From the NCBI RefSeq assembly GCF_000829695.1, contig NZ_BBNN01000026.1, positions 124,001 to 188,000 of the forward strand: a stretch of DNA of 64,000 nucleotides. Direction: 5' to 3'. Source of the DNA: Streptomyces sp. NBRC 110035 (GTDB lineage Bacteria > Actinomycetota > Actinomycetes > Streptomycetales > Streptomycetaceae). Made by a program: the position numbers and the translations under genes. Below the pieces are notes generated by a model. It saw only the letters and a program-made list of their open reading frames with translations, was not told where the DNA came from and searched no databases. Below, one piece after another: positions 43,135 through 50,473 of this stretch (the first letter of the stretch is position 1; each line of letters opens with the position of its first letter).

Positions 43135-43487
43135 ACGGGCGGACGGGCGCTGTGGGGGGACTCATCAGTACCGGCCGATCAGGGGACCTGGGTCCTCTCG
43201 GCAAGGCCACCCGGGGACCCGCGGGCCGGTCGGCGCTCGACCATGTTCTGCATCGGTCCAGAGGGCCCGCACACTTCCACGTTGCTCCGGTGACCCCGCT
43301 CGGGATTCGTCGGCAAGGGACGACCAGGCCACCTGAGACAGGAAACGAACCGGACCAGATCGTCCGAGAGGGGGACCAGATCCTCGGACGGTACACAGAG
43401 CTGTGAGCTGTGAGCTGTGTGTCGGGGCCTGCTGTTCCGTGTCACCGGACCTCACGTGGGTGCCACCGAGGCGTGAGTGCTGTGTGA

Positions 43488-44648
43488 TCAGGACACCGTG
43501 GCGGCCGGCGGGGTCCATCGGCGGGTGCGGGGCACCGTGCTGGAGATGTCGTAGTCCTTCTTGAGCTGTTCGGGGATGGCGTAGTGCATGACGCGTCCCC
43601 GAGTGAGGGAGGAGAGCTCCAAGACGGTGGTGAGGTGGCCGAGACGGTCCAGGGCCCAGGCACCGAGCGGGGAGCGGTCTTCGATGGTTTCGAGAACGCC
43701 GAGGAGGTGGGGCAGGGCCTTGACGACGGTGTCCCACGGGGTCTGCGGCACGTGGAGCCAGTCGGCGCAGGTGTCGCCGACGAGGTAGCGGATGAGGGCG
43801 GAGACGATCGGGTCGAAGAAGGCGCCGGGCACCACTTCCTCGTAGAGGTCGATGAGTTGCCGGGTCAGGTGCGCGCCCTCCTCGGAGGGTCCCATGTGCC
43901 GGATCATGTACAGGTCGAGGAAGGCGCGGGCCTCCTCCAGGGTCTCGGGGACGGCGTCCTGGTCGACGCCGAGCATGGCACCGACCACCCGCCAGGCGTA
44001 GTAGTAGGCTTCGGCGCCTTCCTGTGACATGTGGATGCCGAGGCGGTTCAGACTGTCCAGGACGAGCAGAGAGAAGAACATCTGCCCGCCTACCATGTCC
44101 TCCTGGCAGATCGGCGTTCCCAGCGCGGTGGTGTCCCACTGGTTCGCGCGCTTGAGGTGGTGGCGGATGGAGGCATGCAGGAGGCGGACCTTCTGGGCGG
44201 CGGGGATGAAGCGGCTGCCGGCCTCGAAGGCGTCGGGCTGCATCAGGTAGACGGTGAACTGACCGGTCTCCGCCATCCGTTTGGACGGGTACTTCAGCCC
44301 GTGGGTGGCCGACAGCAGTTTCGCCACGTGCGGCACGACGTAGCAGGCGGGCATCGAGGCGAAGGACAGCGCGGTGGAGATGTGCACGTTGTTGTCGATG
44401 AAGAACAGCCGTGCCTTTTCCATTTCCGCCCAGTCCACCCAGGACGGCGGGACACGGGTGGACTCCAGGTACTCCCGGGCGATGTCGGGCAGTCCGTCCG
44501 GCAGGGGAGCGCCCACGGTGGAGACGTAGCGCATCAGGGTGTTGAACGTGCCCACCTGGCCGCTTTCGAAGAGCGCGGCGACCGTGGCGTCGGCGAGTTC
44601 GTCGCCGGTGTGCCGTAGGGCGTCCATGGATGCCTCGGTGTAGGTCAT
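43488..44648 (-). CDS. Oxygenase of the MpaB/Lcp (DUF2236) family
   Basis: 386-residue protein of the DUF2236 family, which includes latex-clearing protein Lcp (oxidative cleavage of polyisoprene) and fungal MpaB' (oxidative cleavage of a prenyl side chain). Recognisable segments: ALSFASMPACYVVPHVAKLL, AAQKVRLLHASIRHHLKRAN with conserved Arg and His, EDMVGGQMFFSLLVLDSLNR, and AEAYYYAWRVVGAMLGV. No signal peptide, so cytoplasmic, unlike secreted Lcp. GGAG precedes ATG 44648. It lies 82 bp after the polyprenyl synthase gene on the same strand. Heme use and substrate are inferred. Confidence 0.87.
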   Translation of the reverse strand: MTYTEASMDALRHTGDELADATVAALFESGQVGTFNTLMRYVSTVGAPLPDGLPDIAREYLESTRVPPSWVDWAEMEKARLFFIDNNVHISTALSFASMPACYVVPHVAKLLSATHGLKYPSKRMAETGQFTVYLMQPDAFEAGSRFIPAAQKVRLLHASIRHHLKRANQWDTTALGTPICQEDMVGGQMFFSLLVLDSLNRLGIHMSQEGAEAYYYAWRVVGAMLGVDQDAVPETLEEARAFLDLYMIRHMGPSEEGAHLTRQLIDLYEEVVPGAFFDPIVSALIRYLVGDTCADWLHVPQTPWDTVVKALPHLLGVLETIEDRSPLGAWALDRLGHLTTVLELSSLTRGRVMHYAIPEQLKKDYDISSTVPRTRRWTPPAATVS

Positions 44649-44730
44649 GGCAGGGCTCCTTGTTTCCTCGGTACCGTTGACGACCGGCGGGAGGGCCGAC
44701 GGCCGGCTGTGCCCACCGGGTGGCAAAAGT

Positions 44731-45786
44731 TCAGGACAGGCGGTCCGCGGCGGACCGCGCCAGTGCGGTCAGGGCGCTCGCGGCGTGCGCTGGCACGTCC
44801 AGCTCGTCGAGAGCGCCGAGTGCCTCCTGGACGCGTGCGCCGATCATGTCCTCGATGCGGTCGGGTGCCTTCAGCCGGCGCGTCACCTCGCGCACCGCAT
44901 CCAGGGCATCCGCGTCCGGGCGGCGCCGGCCCAGCAGGGCGCGCAGCCGTTCGCGGTCCTCGTCGTCGGCGAGGCGCCAGGTCTCTGCCAGCAGAGCCGT
45001 GGGCCGGTTGCCGCGCACGTCGTCGGTGTTGGCCTTGCCGGTGCGTTCCGGGTCTCCGAACAGACCGAGCAGGTCGTCCCGAAGCTGGAACGCCTCACCC
45101 AGCGGCAGACCGTACGCGGAGTAGCCCTCGCGCAGTCGCGGGCCCGCCCCGGCCAGGGCGCCGCCGATCAACATGGGCTGCTCAACGGTGTACTTGGCGG
45201 TCTTGTAACGGACCACCTTCAGTGACGCGGCCGTGTCCGGACCGGCTCCGGTGCGCAGAATTTCCAGGCACTCGCCGGCGATCAGCTCGCGGGCCATCAC
45301 CGACCACAGGGAGCGGGCCCGGGCCAGGTATGCGGCAGGCAGGCCGCTGCCGGCGAACAACTGCCCGGCCAGCGCCATCAGCAGGTCTCCCACCAGCATC
45401 GCGAGCGACCGCGCGGCGGCGTCGGCACGGGGGCGACGGCGTACGGCACCACGCAGGGCGATGTGCGCGGTAGGGCGCCCGTGCCGCAGCGGACTGTCGT
45501 CGATGAGGTCGTCGTGCACGACAGCGGCGGCGTGCACCAGCTCCATGGAGGCCGCTGCCCGCACGAGCGCGTCGCTGTCCGGCTGTCCCACCGCACGCCA
45601 GCCCCAGTAGCAGAACGCCGCCCGCAGCCGTTTGCCGTCCGCGACGGCCGCCTCCAACTGCTCGGCCACCGGGCCCAGGAGCGGGTCGATCGCCGCGAAC
45701 CGGTCGGCCTCCTGCGCGACGAACCGGTGCAGTACCTCGTCGATGCGGGTCTTGAACGCTGCCGGCGCCCACCCGTCATACATCAT
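44731..45786 (-). CDS. Polyprenyl diphosphate synthase
   Basis: 351-residue trans-prenyl chain synthase condensing isopentenyl diphosphate with an allylic primer. First Asp-rich motif VVHDDLIDDSPLRHGRPT and second FQLRDDLLGLFGD, both intact, plus GKRLRAAFCYWGW and KTAKYTVEQPM. The five residues before the first motif are LVHAA, without a bulky aromatic, which allows a product of C20 or longer; length not determinable from this. GGAAGG is 6 bp before ATG 45786 (45783 is an alternative). It overlaps the upstream small gene by 11 bp. Confidence 0.93.
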   Translation of the reverse strand: MMYDGWAPAAFKTRIDEVLHRFVAQEADRFAAIDPLLGPVAEQLEAAVADGKRLRAAFCYWGWRAVGQPDSDALVRAAASMELVHAAAVVHDDLIDDSPLRHGRPTAHIALRGAVRRRPRADAAARSLAMLVGDLLMALAGQLFAGSGLPAAYLARARSLWSVMARELIAGECLEILRTGAGPDTAASLKVVRYKTAKYTVEQPMLIGGALAGAGPRLREGYSAYGLPLGEAFQLRDDLLGLFGDPERTGKANTDDVRGNRPTALLAETWRLADDEDRERLRALLGRRRPDADALDAVREVTRRLKAPDRIEDMIGARVQEALGALDELDVPAHAASALTALARSAADRLS

Positions 45787-46054
45787 CGGCAGCCTTCCGG
45801 GCCAGGGCGTGACGGGCGAGGATCTCCAGATGGGCCGGGGGCAGGGCTGCGTACCGGTCCAGCGCCAGGCGTCCACGTGCCACCAGCTCGTTCTCGGCCT
45901 CCGCCGCGAGCTCTGCGGTGTCCGAGCGGCGTAACAGGCCCCGCACCGCCCCCAGGGCAGAACCCAGCGTGCTCACCGCAAGATCGGCCAACCCGGCCAT
46001 CAGCAGCACCGCCTGCCCGTCCAGGCCGTCTCGCCGTCCCACTTCTCGCGTCAT
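45776..46054 (-). CDS. Small helical protein, first gene of the prenyl operon
   Basis: 92 residues, mostly helical: GQAVLLMAGLADLAVSTLGS, GLLRRSDTAELAAEAENELV, LPPAHLEILARHALARKAAD. No family recognised. Its stop overlaps the polyprenyl synthase start, so translation is coupled, which suggests a subunit or partner. GAGGGAG is 3 bp before ATG 46054, rather close but strong. Confidence 0.75.
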   Translation of the reverse strand: MTREVGRRDGLDGQAVLLMAGLADLAVSTLGSALGAVRGLLRRSDTAELAAEAENELVARGRLALDRYAALPPAHLEILARHALARKAADDV

Positions 46055-46423
46055 GGTCTCCCTCACCCACAGGACATGCCGGCGGCGTCGGTCACGCGCC
46101 GTTCTTCCGAGCATCGGGTCGGACCGGGCGCGAGAGCGCCACAACTCACGATCGAGTGATCGCATCGCTTGGCTGTGCGGATTACCGCTGCCTGCAGCCC
46201 GCACCCGTAGCCGCACTTCGCCCTTCCGTACCACTCGAATGCCGATGGCACGCACTCGCCGACCGTCGAGCTTCCGCGGCGAGGACCAGCCTTCACCGGC
46301 ACGGGGCACCTGCGGATGCCGCCCGAGGCGCCCCTCCACCCGACAAAAAATCTGATCGGGTAAATGTGCAGGATAAATAAAGGGATAAGGGCTGCTAGAA
46401 TTGCGGGGCGAAGGGAGATCCGC
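46055..46423. promoter_or_regulatory. Divergent promoter region, AT-rich by tap
   Basis: 369 bp between the prenyl operon and tap. At 46344-46400 the sequence turns markedly AT-rich (AAAAAATCTGATC, GGATAAATAAAGGGATAAGG) and includes a possible -10 box TAGAAT about 28 bp before the tap start. No gene seen. Confidence 0.5.
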
Positions 46424-48541
46424 ATGGCCACCGAGGAAGAGCTGTTCGAGTCAGTGGACGCGCTGCTGGAGGAGGAGCCGCAGCTCCCGCCCCCGGCGGA
46501 ACGTGCCCGGCTCCGCGAGGCCGCCGGGATCAGCCAGGCCCGCCTCGCGACCGCACTGAAGACCACGACGCAGACGGTGAAGAACTACGAGAACGGCCGC
46601 TCCGAGCCGAAGTCGCCCCGCCTGGAGGCATACCAGCGACTGCTGAACGGCTGGGCGGCGAAGTACCCTGCCCACGCTGCCCCGGCCGCCATGCCGCAAC
46701 CGGGGACACCGGTCGCGTTCACCGGCCGCGCCATGCCCGATCCGGAGACGGAGACCACCGTGTCGGTGGAGGGTCCCGCCGCCCAGGCTCCCCCCGGGCA
46801 CCCCGCCCGGCCGGCCGGGAGCCCGGCGATGCCGTCGCGTCGTCCGGCAGCGAAGAAGACCGTGAAGACCGCCGTCGACCCGGGTTTCCCGCACGGCCCG
46901 CTCGCGGTGCTGGACGGCGACGGCTCCGCATACGGCGTCGGCGGCATCGTGCTCGCCTGCCCGGCGGCCACCGTGCCGGAGCTGGTGGAGTGGGCCCTCA
47001 AGGAGTCCGGCCTCGGTGCCACGAAGCTGAACCGCTACGGAAAGGACTCCGACCCGCTGATCGTGCTCACCGCCACGGCCGCCGTGAAGCTCGGGCTGCC
47101 GGAACGCCTGGAGGGCCACGAGCAGCGCCGCTCCCTGCGCCTGCCCGACGGTCATCCTGTGGTCAAGCAGGTCGCGAAGGCGAAGTGGCAGCTCACGCAG
47201 CGCGGGTTCGGCCCGTGGGCGCGGATCTACCGCAAGGCCCAGGGACGCGAGCGGCAGTGCGTGCAGCTCGCGGTCCTGTCCTGGGACGCCCTCGACGAGC
47301 GGTCCTGGCCCGGCGTCGCTGACATGGAACCGGCCGACATCGCCCGCGTCCTCGGCGTCTACGCGACCCGGGTCATCACCCCGCGCGGCAGCACGGCCGT
47401 CTCGGGCCTGGAGCTGATGACGGCGCTGCGCCCGCCCACGAAGGCCGTGCGGGACCCGGCGACGGGGAACTGGGTGCCCGGCCGCAACCCGGGGAGCCTC
47501 GGGACGGAGCCGATGGACCCGGCGCCCCCGGAGGCCACTCCCGAGCACCCCGTGGTCGTCCGGTCCGGCTGGACCGGTGGGTTCCTCAACGAAGAGGCGT
47601 ACCAGTGGGTGCGGTCGGTGGACCTGCTCACCGATGAGGAGTGCACACTGCCGTACGCGATCGGCCTGGACCTGAACACCGCGTTCCTCGCCGCCGCGGC
47701 CCGCCTGGTCGTCGGCCTGTCCGCCCCGGACCACTTCCGTGCTCCGACGTTCAACCCGAAGATCCCCGGCTCCTGGCTGGTGGACCTGTCCCACATCGAG
47801 CCGGACCCGCGCCTGCCGTCGCCGTTCACGCCGGACGGCGAGCGTCCGACCGGCCCTGCCTGGTACCAGACGCACACCGTCGCCTACGCCCAGGAACTCG
47901 GCTTCAACGTGCATCCGATCGAGGCGTACCTGCGCCGGGAGACCGGCGCGTACCTCGACCCGTGGCACGACCGGCTCAGGACGGCGTACGTCGACACGCT
48001 CGCCGACCTCGGCGTCACCCGGGACCTGCCGGACGCGGAGTTCCTCGCGGCGATGGAGCGGCACAAGGACGTCGACCCGGTCCTGACCGCCGTGCTCGCC
48101 GCGGTCAAGGCCACGGTCAAGGGCGGCGTGGGCAAACTGCGCGAGCGCCCGCAGGGCCGCCACTACAAGGAGGGCGAGCGGTGGCCGGCCCTTCAGCGGC
48201 CGACCTGGCGCCCGGACATCCGCGCCGCCGTCATCTCCAAGGCGCGGATCAACATGCACCGCAAGCTGCGCAACATGGCGGCGATGACGGGCCTGTATCC
48301 GCTCGCCGTGCTGTCCGACTGCGTCGTCTACCCCTCGCCGGGGGAGAGCCCGCTCGACTTCCTGCCGTACGCCGCATCCGGCAAGCCGCAGCCGGGGGGC
48401 TTTCGCCTCGGGCCCTCGCCGGGCCTGGTGAAGCTGGAGGGCGTCCAGTCGATGCTGTGGGCGGTCGGCCTGATGGAGCAGGGCCTCAACCCGGCCCGCC
48501 ACATCAAGGGCGGCGACGCCGTCCTGGACGAAGGGGAGTGA
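46424..48541 (+). CDS. tap: Telomere-associated protein Tap
   Basis: 705-residue Tap, which binds the 3' overhang of replicating linear Streptomyces chromosomes or plasmids and recruits the terminal protein. An N-terminal XRE-type helix-turn-helix (residues about 25-75; REAAGISQARLATALKTTTQ, TVKNYENGRSEPKSP) is followed by a Pro/Ala linker and the long Tap body (VEWALKESGLGATKLNRYGK, YAIGLDLNTAFLAAAARLVV, ISKARINMHRKLRNMAAMTG, LYPLAVLSDCVVYPSPGESP). AAGGGAG lies 6 bp before ATG 46424. The terminal-protein gene follows after 3 bp. Confidence 0.93.
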   Translation: MATEEELFESVDALLEEEPQLPPPAERARLREAAGISQARLATALKTTTQTVKNYENGRSEPKSPRLEAYQRLLNGWAAKYPAHAAPAAMPQPGTPVAFTGRAMPDPETETTVSVEGPAAQAPPGHPARPAGSPAMPSRRPAAKKTVKTAVDPGFPHGPLAVLDGDGSAYGVGGIVLACPAATVPELVEWALKESGLGATKLNRYGKDSDPLIVLTATAAVKLGLPERLEGHEQRRSLRLPDGHPVVKQVAKAKWQLTQRGFGPWARIYRKAQGRERQCVQLAVLSWDALDERSWPGVADMEPADIARVLGVYATRVITPRGSTAVSGLELMTALRPPTKAVRDPATGNWVPGRNPGSLGTEPMDPAPPEATPEHPVVVRSGWTGGFLNEEAYQWVRSVDLLTDEECTLPYAIGLDLNTAFLAAAARLVVGLSAPDHFRAPTFNPKIPGSWLVDLSHIEPDPRLPSPFTPDGERPTGPAWYQTHTVAYAQELGFNVHPIEAYLRRETGAYLDPWHDRLRTAYVDTLADLGVTRDLPDAEFLAAMERHKDVDPVLTAVLAAVKATVKGGVGKLRERPQGRHYKEGERWPALQRPTWRPDIRAAVISKARINMHRKLRNMAAMTGLYPLAVLSDCVVYPSPGESPLDFLPYAASGKPQPGGFRLGPSPGLVKLEGVQSMLWAVGLMEQGLNPARHIKGGDAVLDEGE

Positions 48542-48544
48542 CCG

Positions 48545-49102
48545 GTGGGGGAGATCGAGGACGCCATCGAGCGGGCCGGCCGGGAGGGCTTCACCCGCCA
48601 GCCACCGAAGTCGCTCAAGGGCCAGATCCGTTACCTGCTCAGGCAGATGGGCAGTGCGAAGGCCGTCGCGCAGGAGATCGGTGTCACCGCCGACTCCGTG
48701 AACCGCTACCGGCGCGGCGCGCGCAAGCACGCCCGCGCCGACGTCGCAGCGAAGATCGACGACGCGGTACGGCAGCGGTGGCAGCCCCAGGTGCGCAAGC
48801 GTCGGCAGCGGCAGGCCGCCGCCACGGGCGGGATCACGGTGGAGACGAGGGCCCGGTTCGGGTACACCGCGCCGGTCGGCACGACCGACGACGGACGGTT
48901 CCGGCGACTCACCGTGCACCTTCCTCCGGCGTACGCACAGCGGCTGTTCGACGCCCACGCCGCCGGGGCCGGCGACCAGGAGATGCGCGGGATCATCGCC
49001 GAAGGGCTCAAGGACGTCTATTTCCAGGACGGCGGAGGACGCGCCAGGGAACTTTCGGACGTCGAAATCAACGACATCGACTATATGGACCTGGACTACT
49101 GA
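48545..49102 (+). CDS. tpg: Telomeric terminal protein Tpg
   Basis: 185-residue terminal protein covalently linked to the 5' ends of linear Streptomyces replicons; it primes end patching together with Tap and polymerase. MGEIEDAIERAGREGFTRQP, a helix-turn-helix (AKAVAQEIGVTADSVNRYRR), basic region VRKRRQRQAAATGGITVETR, and the C-terminal YFQDGGGRARELSDVEINDI with acidic tail DIDYMDLDY. The length of 185 residues is standard for Tpg. GTG 48545 follows the tap stop by 3 bp. All main conserved segments are intact, so it is likely functional. Confidence 0.95.
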   Translation: MGEIEDAIERAGREGFTRQPPKSLKGQIRYLLRQMGSAKAVAQEIGVTADSVNRYRRGARKHARADVAAKIDDAVRQRWQPQVRKRRQRQAAATGGITVETRARFGYTAPVGTTDDGRFRRLTVHLPPAYAQRLFDAHAAGAGDQEMRGIIAEGLKDVYFQDGGGRARELSDVEINDIDYMDLDY

Positions 49103-49593
49103 ATTCCGGCAGAGTCCGTCAACTGGTCATTTGCCGCGGCCTGGTAGGTCCGTATGTAGGCGGCAAGGACGCTCACGATCGTCGTGTGGTCCTTCGCGGA
49201 GTCGTGCATGATGCGCTGCAGGGCATAGATCCCGCCGAGCCGTTCGGTGCGGTTGTCGGACCCCAGCAGTTTGATCGCTTCCACGTAGCGATCGGTGACC
49301 TGTCCTTCTCGTTCGATCTCGGCTCGCACTCGGTCTTTGTCCCGTGTGTGCTGCAGCGTTCGATGCGTGTAGTACAGGCCGACCGCTGCTAGGACACCGG
49401 CCCCCAGAGCAGCCGGCGTGGTGCGGGAGCCGGTGATGACCACGCCGTCTGCCGGCTCGAGACCCCGCGTGCACAGATGGCTTCCGTCCAACCGCCAAGG
49501 GCCACGCCATGACAGCAGCGAATAGCCAAGAACCACAGTACTGACGAGCAGAAGGCCCCCGAGCCGCTTCACCAACTTCATGACGGACATCAT
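49096..49593 (-). CDS. Small membrane protein with pentapeptide-protein-like N-terminal module
   Basis: 165 residues from ATG 49593. Two hydrophobic segments (LVKRLGGLLLVSTVVLGYSL, PAALGAGVLAAVGLYYTHRT) then QVTDRYVEAIKLLGSDNRTE, RLGGIYALQRIMHDSAKDHT. This is the module normally found upstream of pentapeptide repeats in Streptomyces membrane proteins; the repeats are missing and the protein stops at the end of the module. Convergent with tpg, overlapping it by 7 bp. Starts at 49581, 49590 or 49728 are also possible. Confidence 0.7.
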   Translation of the reverse strand: MMSVMKLVKRLGGLLLVSTVVLGYSLLSWRGPWRLDGSHLCTRGLEPADGVVITGSRTTPAALGAGVLAAVGLYYTHRTLQHTRDKDRVRAEIEREGQVTDRYVEAIKLLGSDNRTERLGGIYALQRIMHDSAKDHTTIVSVLAAYIRTYQAAANDQLTDSAGIQ

Positions 49594-49851
49594 GTCGGCG
49601 TCATGTCTCCGACGGGATTGGTTCCCCGCATCCACGCGAGCGCTGACGGACGACCTACGCCTCAGGCAGCTGCCCACGAGTAGTACCAGCGTCCCGAGAG
49701 CCGGTCGCACCAGCCCCTTGACCTGCACGTTCAGGTTGGCTGAGGCTCACTCCCCAAGGGGCGGCGCTTCCGTGCGCGAGCCGGTGAATCCGGTCCCGTG
49801 CGCCCCGTACAGGCCCTGGGCGGGAAGAGTGATGCAAGCCACAACAGCACG

Positions 49852-49885
49852 CTGTCCGATCGGTCAGTTCTGACCGATCGGACAG
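49852..49885. promoter_or_regulatory. Double TetR operator
   Basis: Two 16-bp arms, CTGTCCGATCGGTCAG (49852-49867) and CTGACCGATCGGACAG (49870-49885), are perfect reverse complements separated by TT. Each arm itself contains the palindrome CCGATCGG, giving two operator centres 18 bp apart. It ends 13 bp before the TetR start, overlapping the likely promoter. Confidence 0.85.
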
Positions 49886-49898
49886 TTATGGTGGGGGC

Positions 49899-50447
49899 AT
49901 GGCACGCTCCACCTCTGCCATGCGCGGCCAGATCCTGGAGTCGGCACTGCGACTGTTCGCCGTGCACGGCTTCCGCGGCACCTCGTTGCAGGACATCGCC
50001 TCCGACGCGGGCTGCTCGAAGGCGTCACTCCTCTACCACTTCGCCAGCAAGGAAAAGATCCTCACCGAGCTGCTGACCCCGGCCCAGGACGCCCTCGCCG
50101 CGCTGCTCGACCGCGTGGCCGGGCTGGAGGGCGGCCGGCTGGTGGAGGAGACCGTCGTCGGATACGTGGACCTGACGCTGCGGTTCCGCCGCGAGATCCG
50201 GCTTCTCTTCGAGGACATAGCCGAGATGTCCTGCCACCAGGACCTCAACGTCATGGAGCTGGCGGACGGACTGCTGGACGCACTGGCCGGCCGCTCGCGG
50301 CAGGCACCGGCCCGGGTGGCGGCGTGGATGGTGCTGGGCGCCGTCTTCATCACCAGTGCCACCGATGACGAGGTGGCGCCGGACGAGGTGCTGCGCGCCG
50401 AAATGATCCGCAGCGCGCTGCGGACGCTTGACCACACCCTCAGTTGA
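49899..50447 (+). CDS. TetR family repressor
   Basis: 182 residues. N-terminal helix-turn-helix (about residues 8-55: ALRLFAVHGFRGTSLQDIAS, AGCSKASLLYHFASKEKILT) and a ligand-binding domain. It lies 26 bp upstream of an MMPL exporter gene and 13 bp downstream of a perfect double inverted repeat, so it most likely represses itself and the exporter until a ligand binds. Confidence 0.93.
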   Translation: MARSTSAMRGQILESALRLFAVHGFRGTSLQDIASDAGCSKASLLYHFASKEKILTELLTPAQDALAALLDRVAGLEGGRLVEETVVGYVDLTLRFRREIRLLFEDIAEMSCHQDLNVMELADGLLDALAGRSRQAPARVAAWMVLGAVFITSATDDEVAPDEVLRAEMIRSALRTLDHTLS

Positions 50448-50473
50448 CCCCCTAACGGAAAGACCCTTCCTCC

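Noticed and set aside
43398..43418. GAGCTGT triple repeat as a regulatory array
   Set aside because: Too short, between two convergent gene ends, and no promoter is expected there.
46451..48958. 835-codon minus-strand frame across tap
   Set aside because: Mirror of tap/tpg codon bias; composition is Arg/Gly/Val-rich with no domain.
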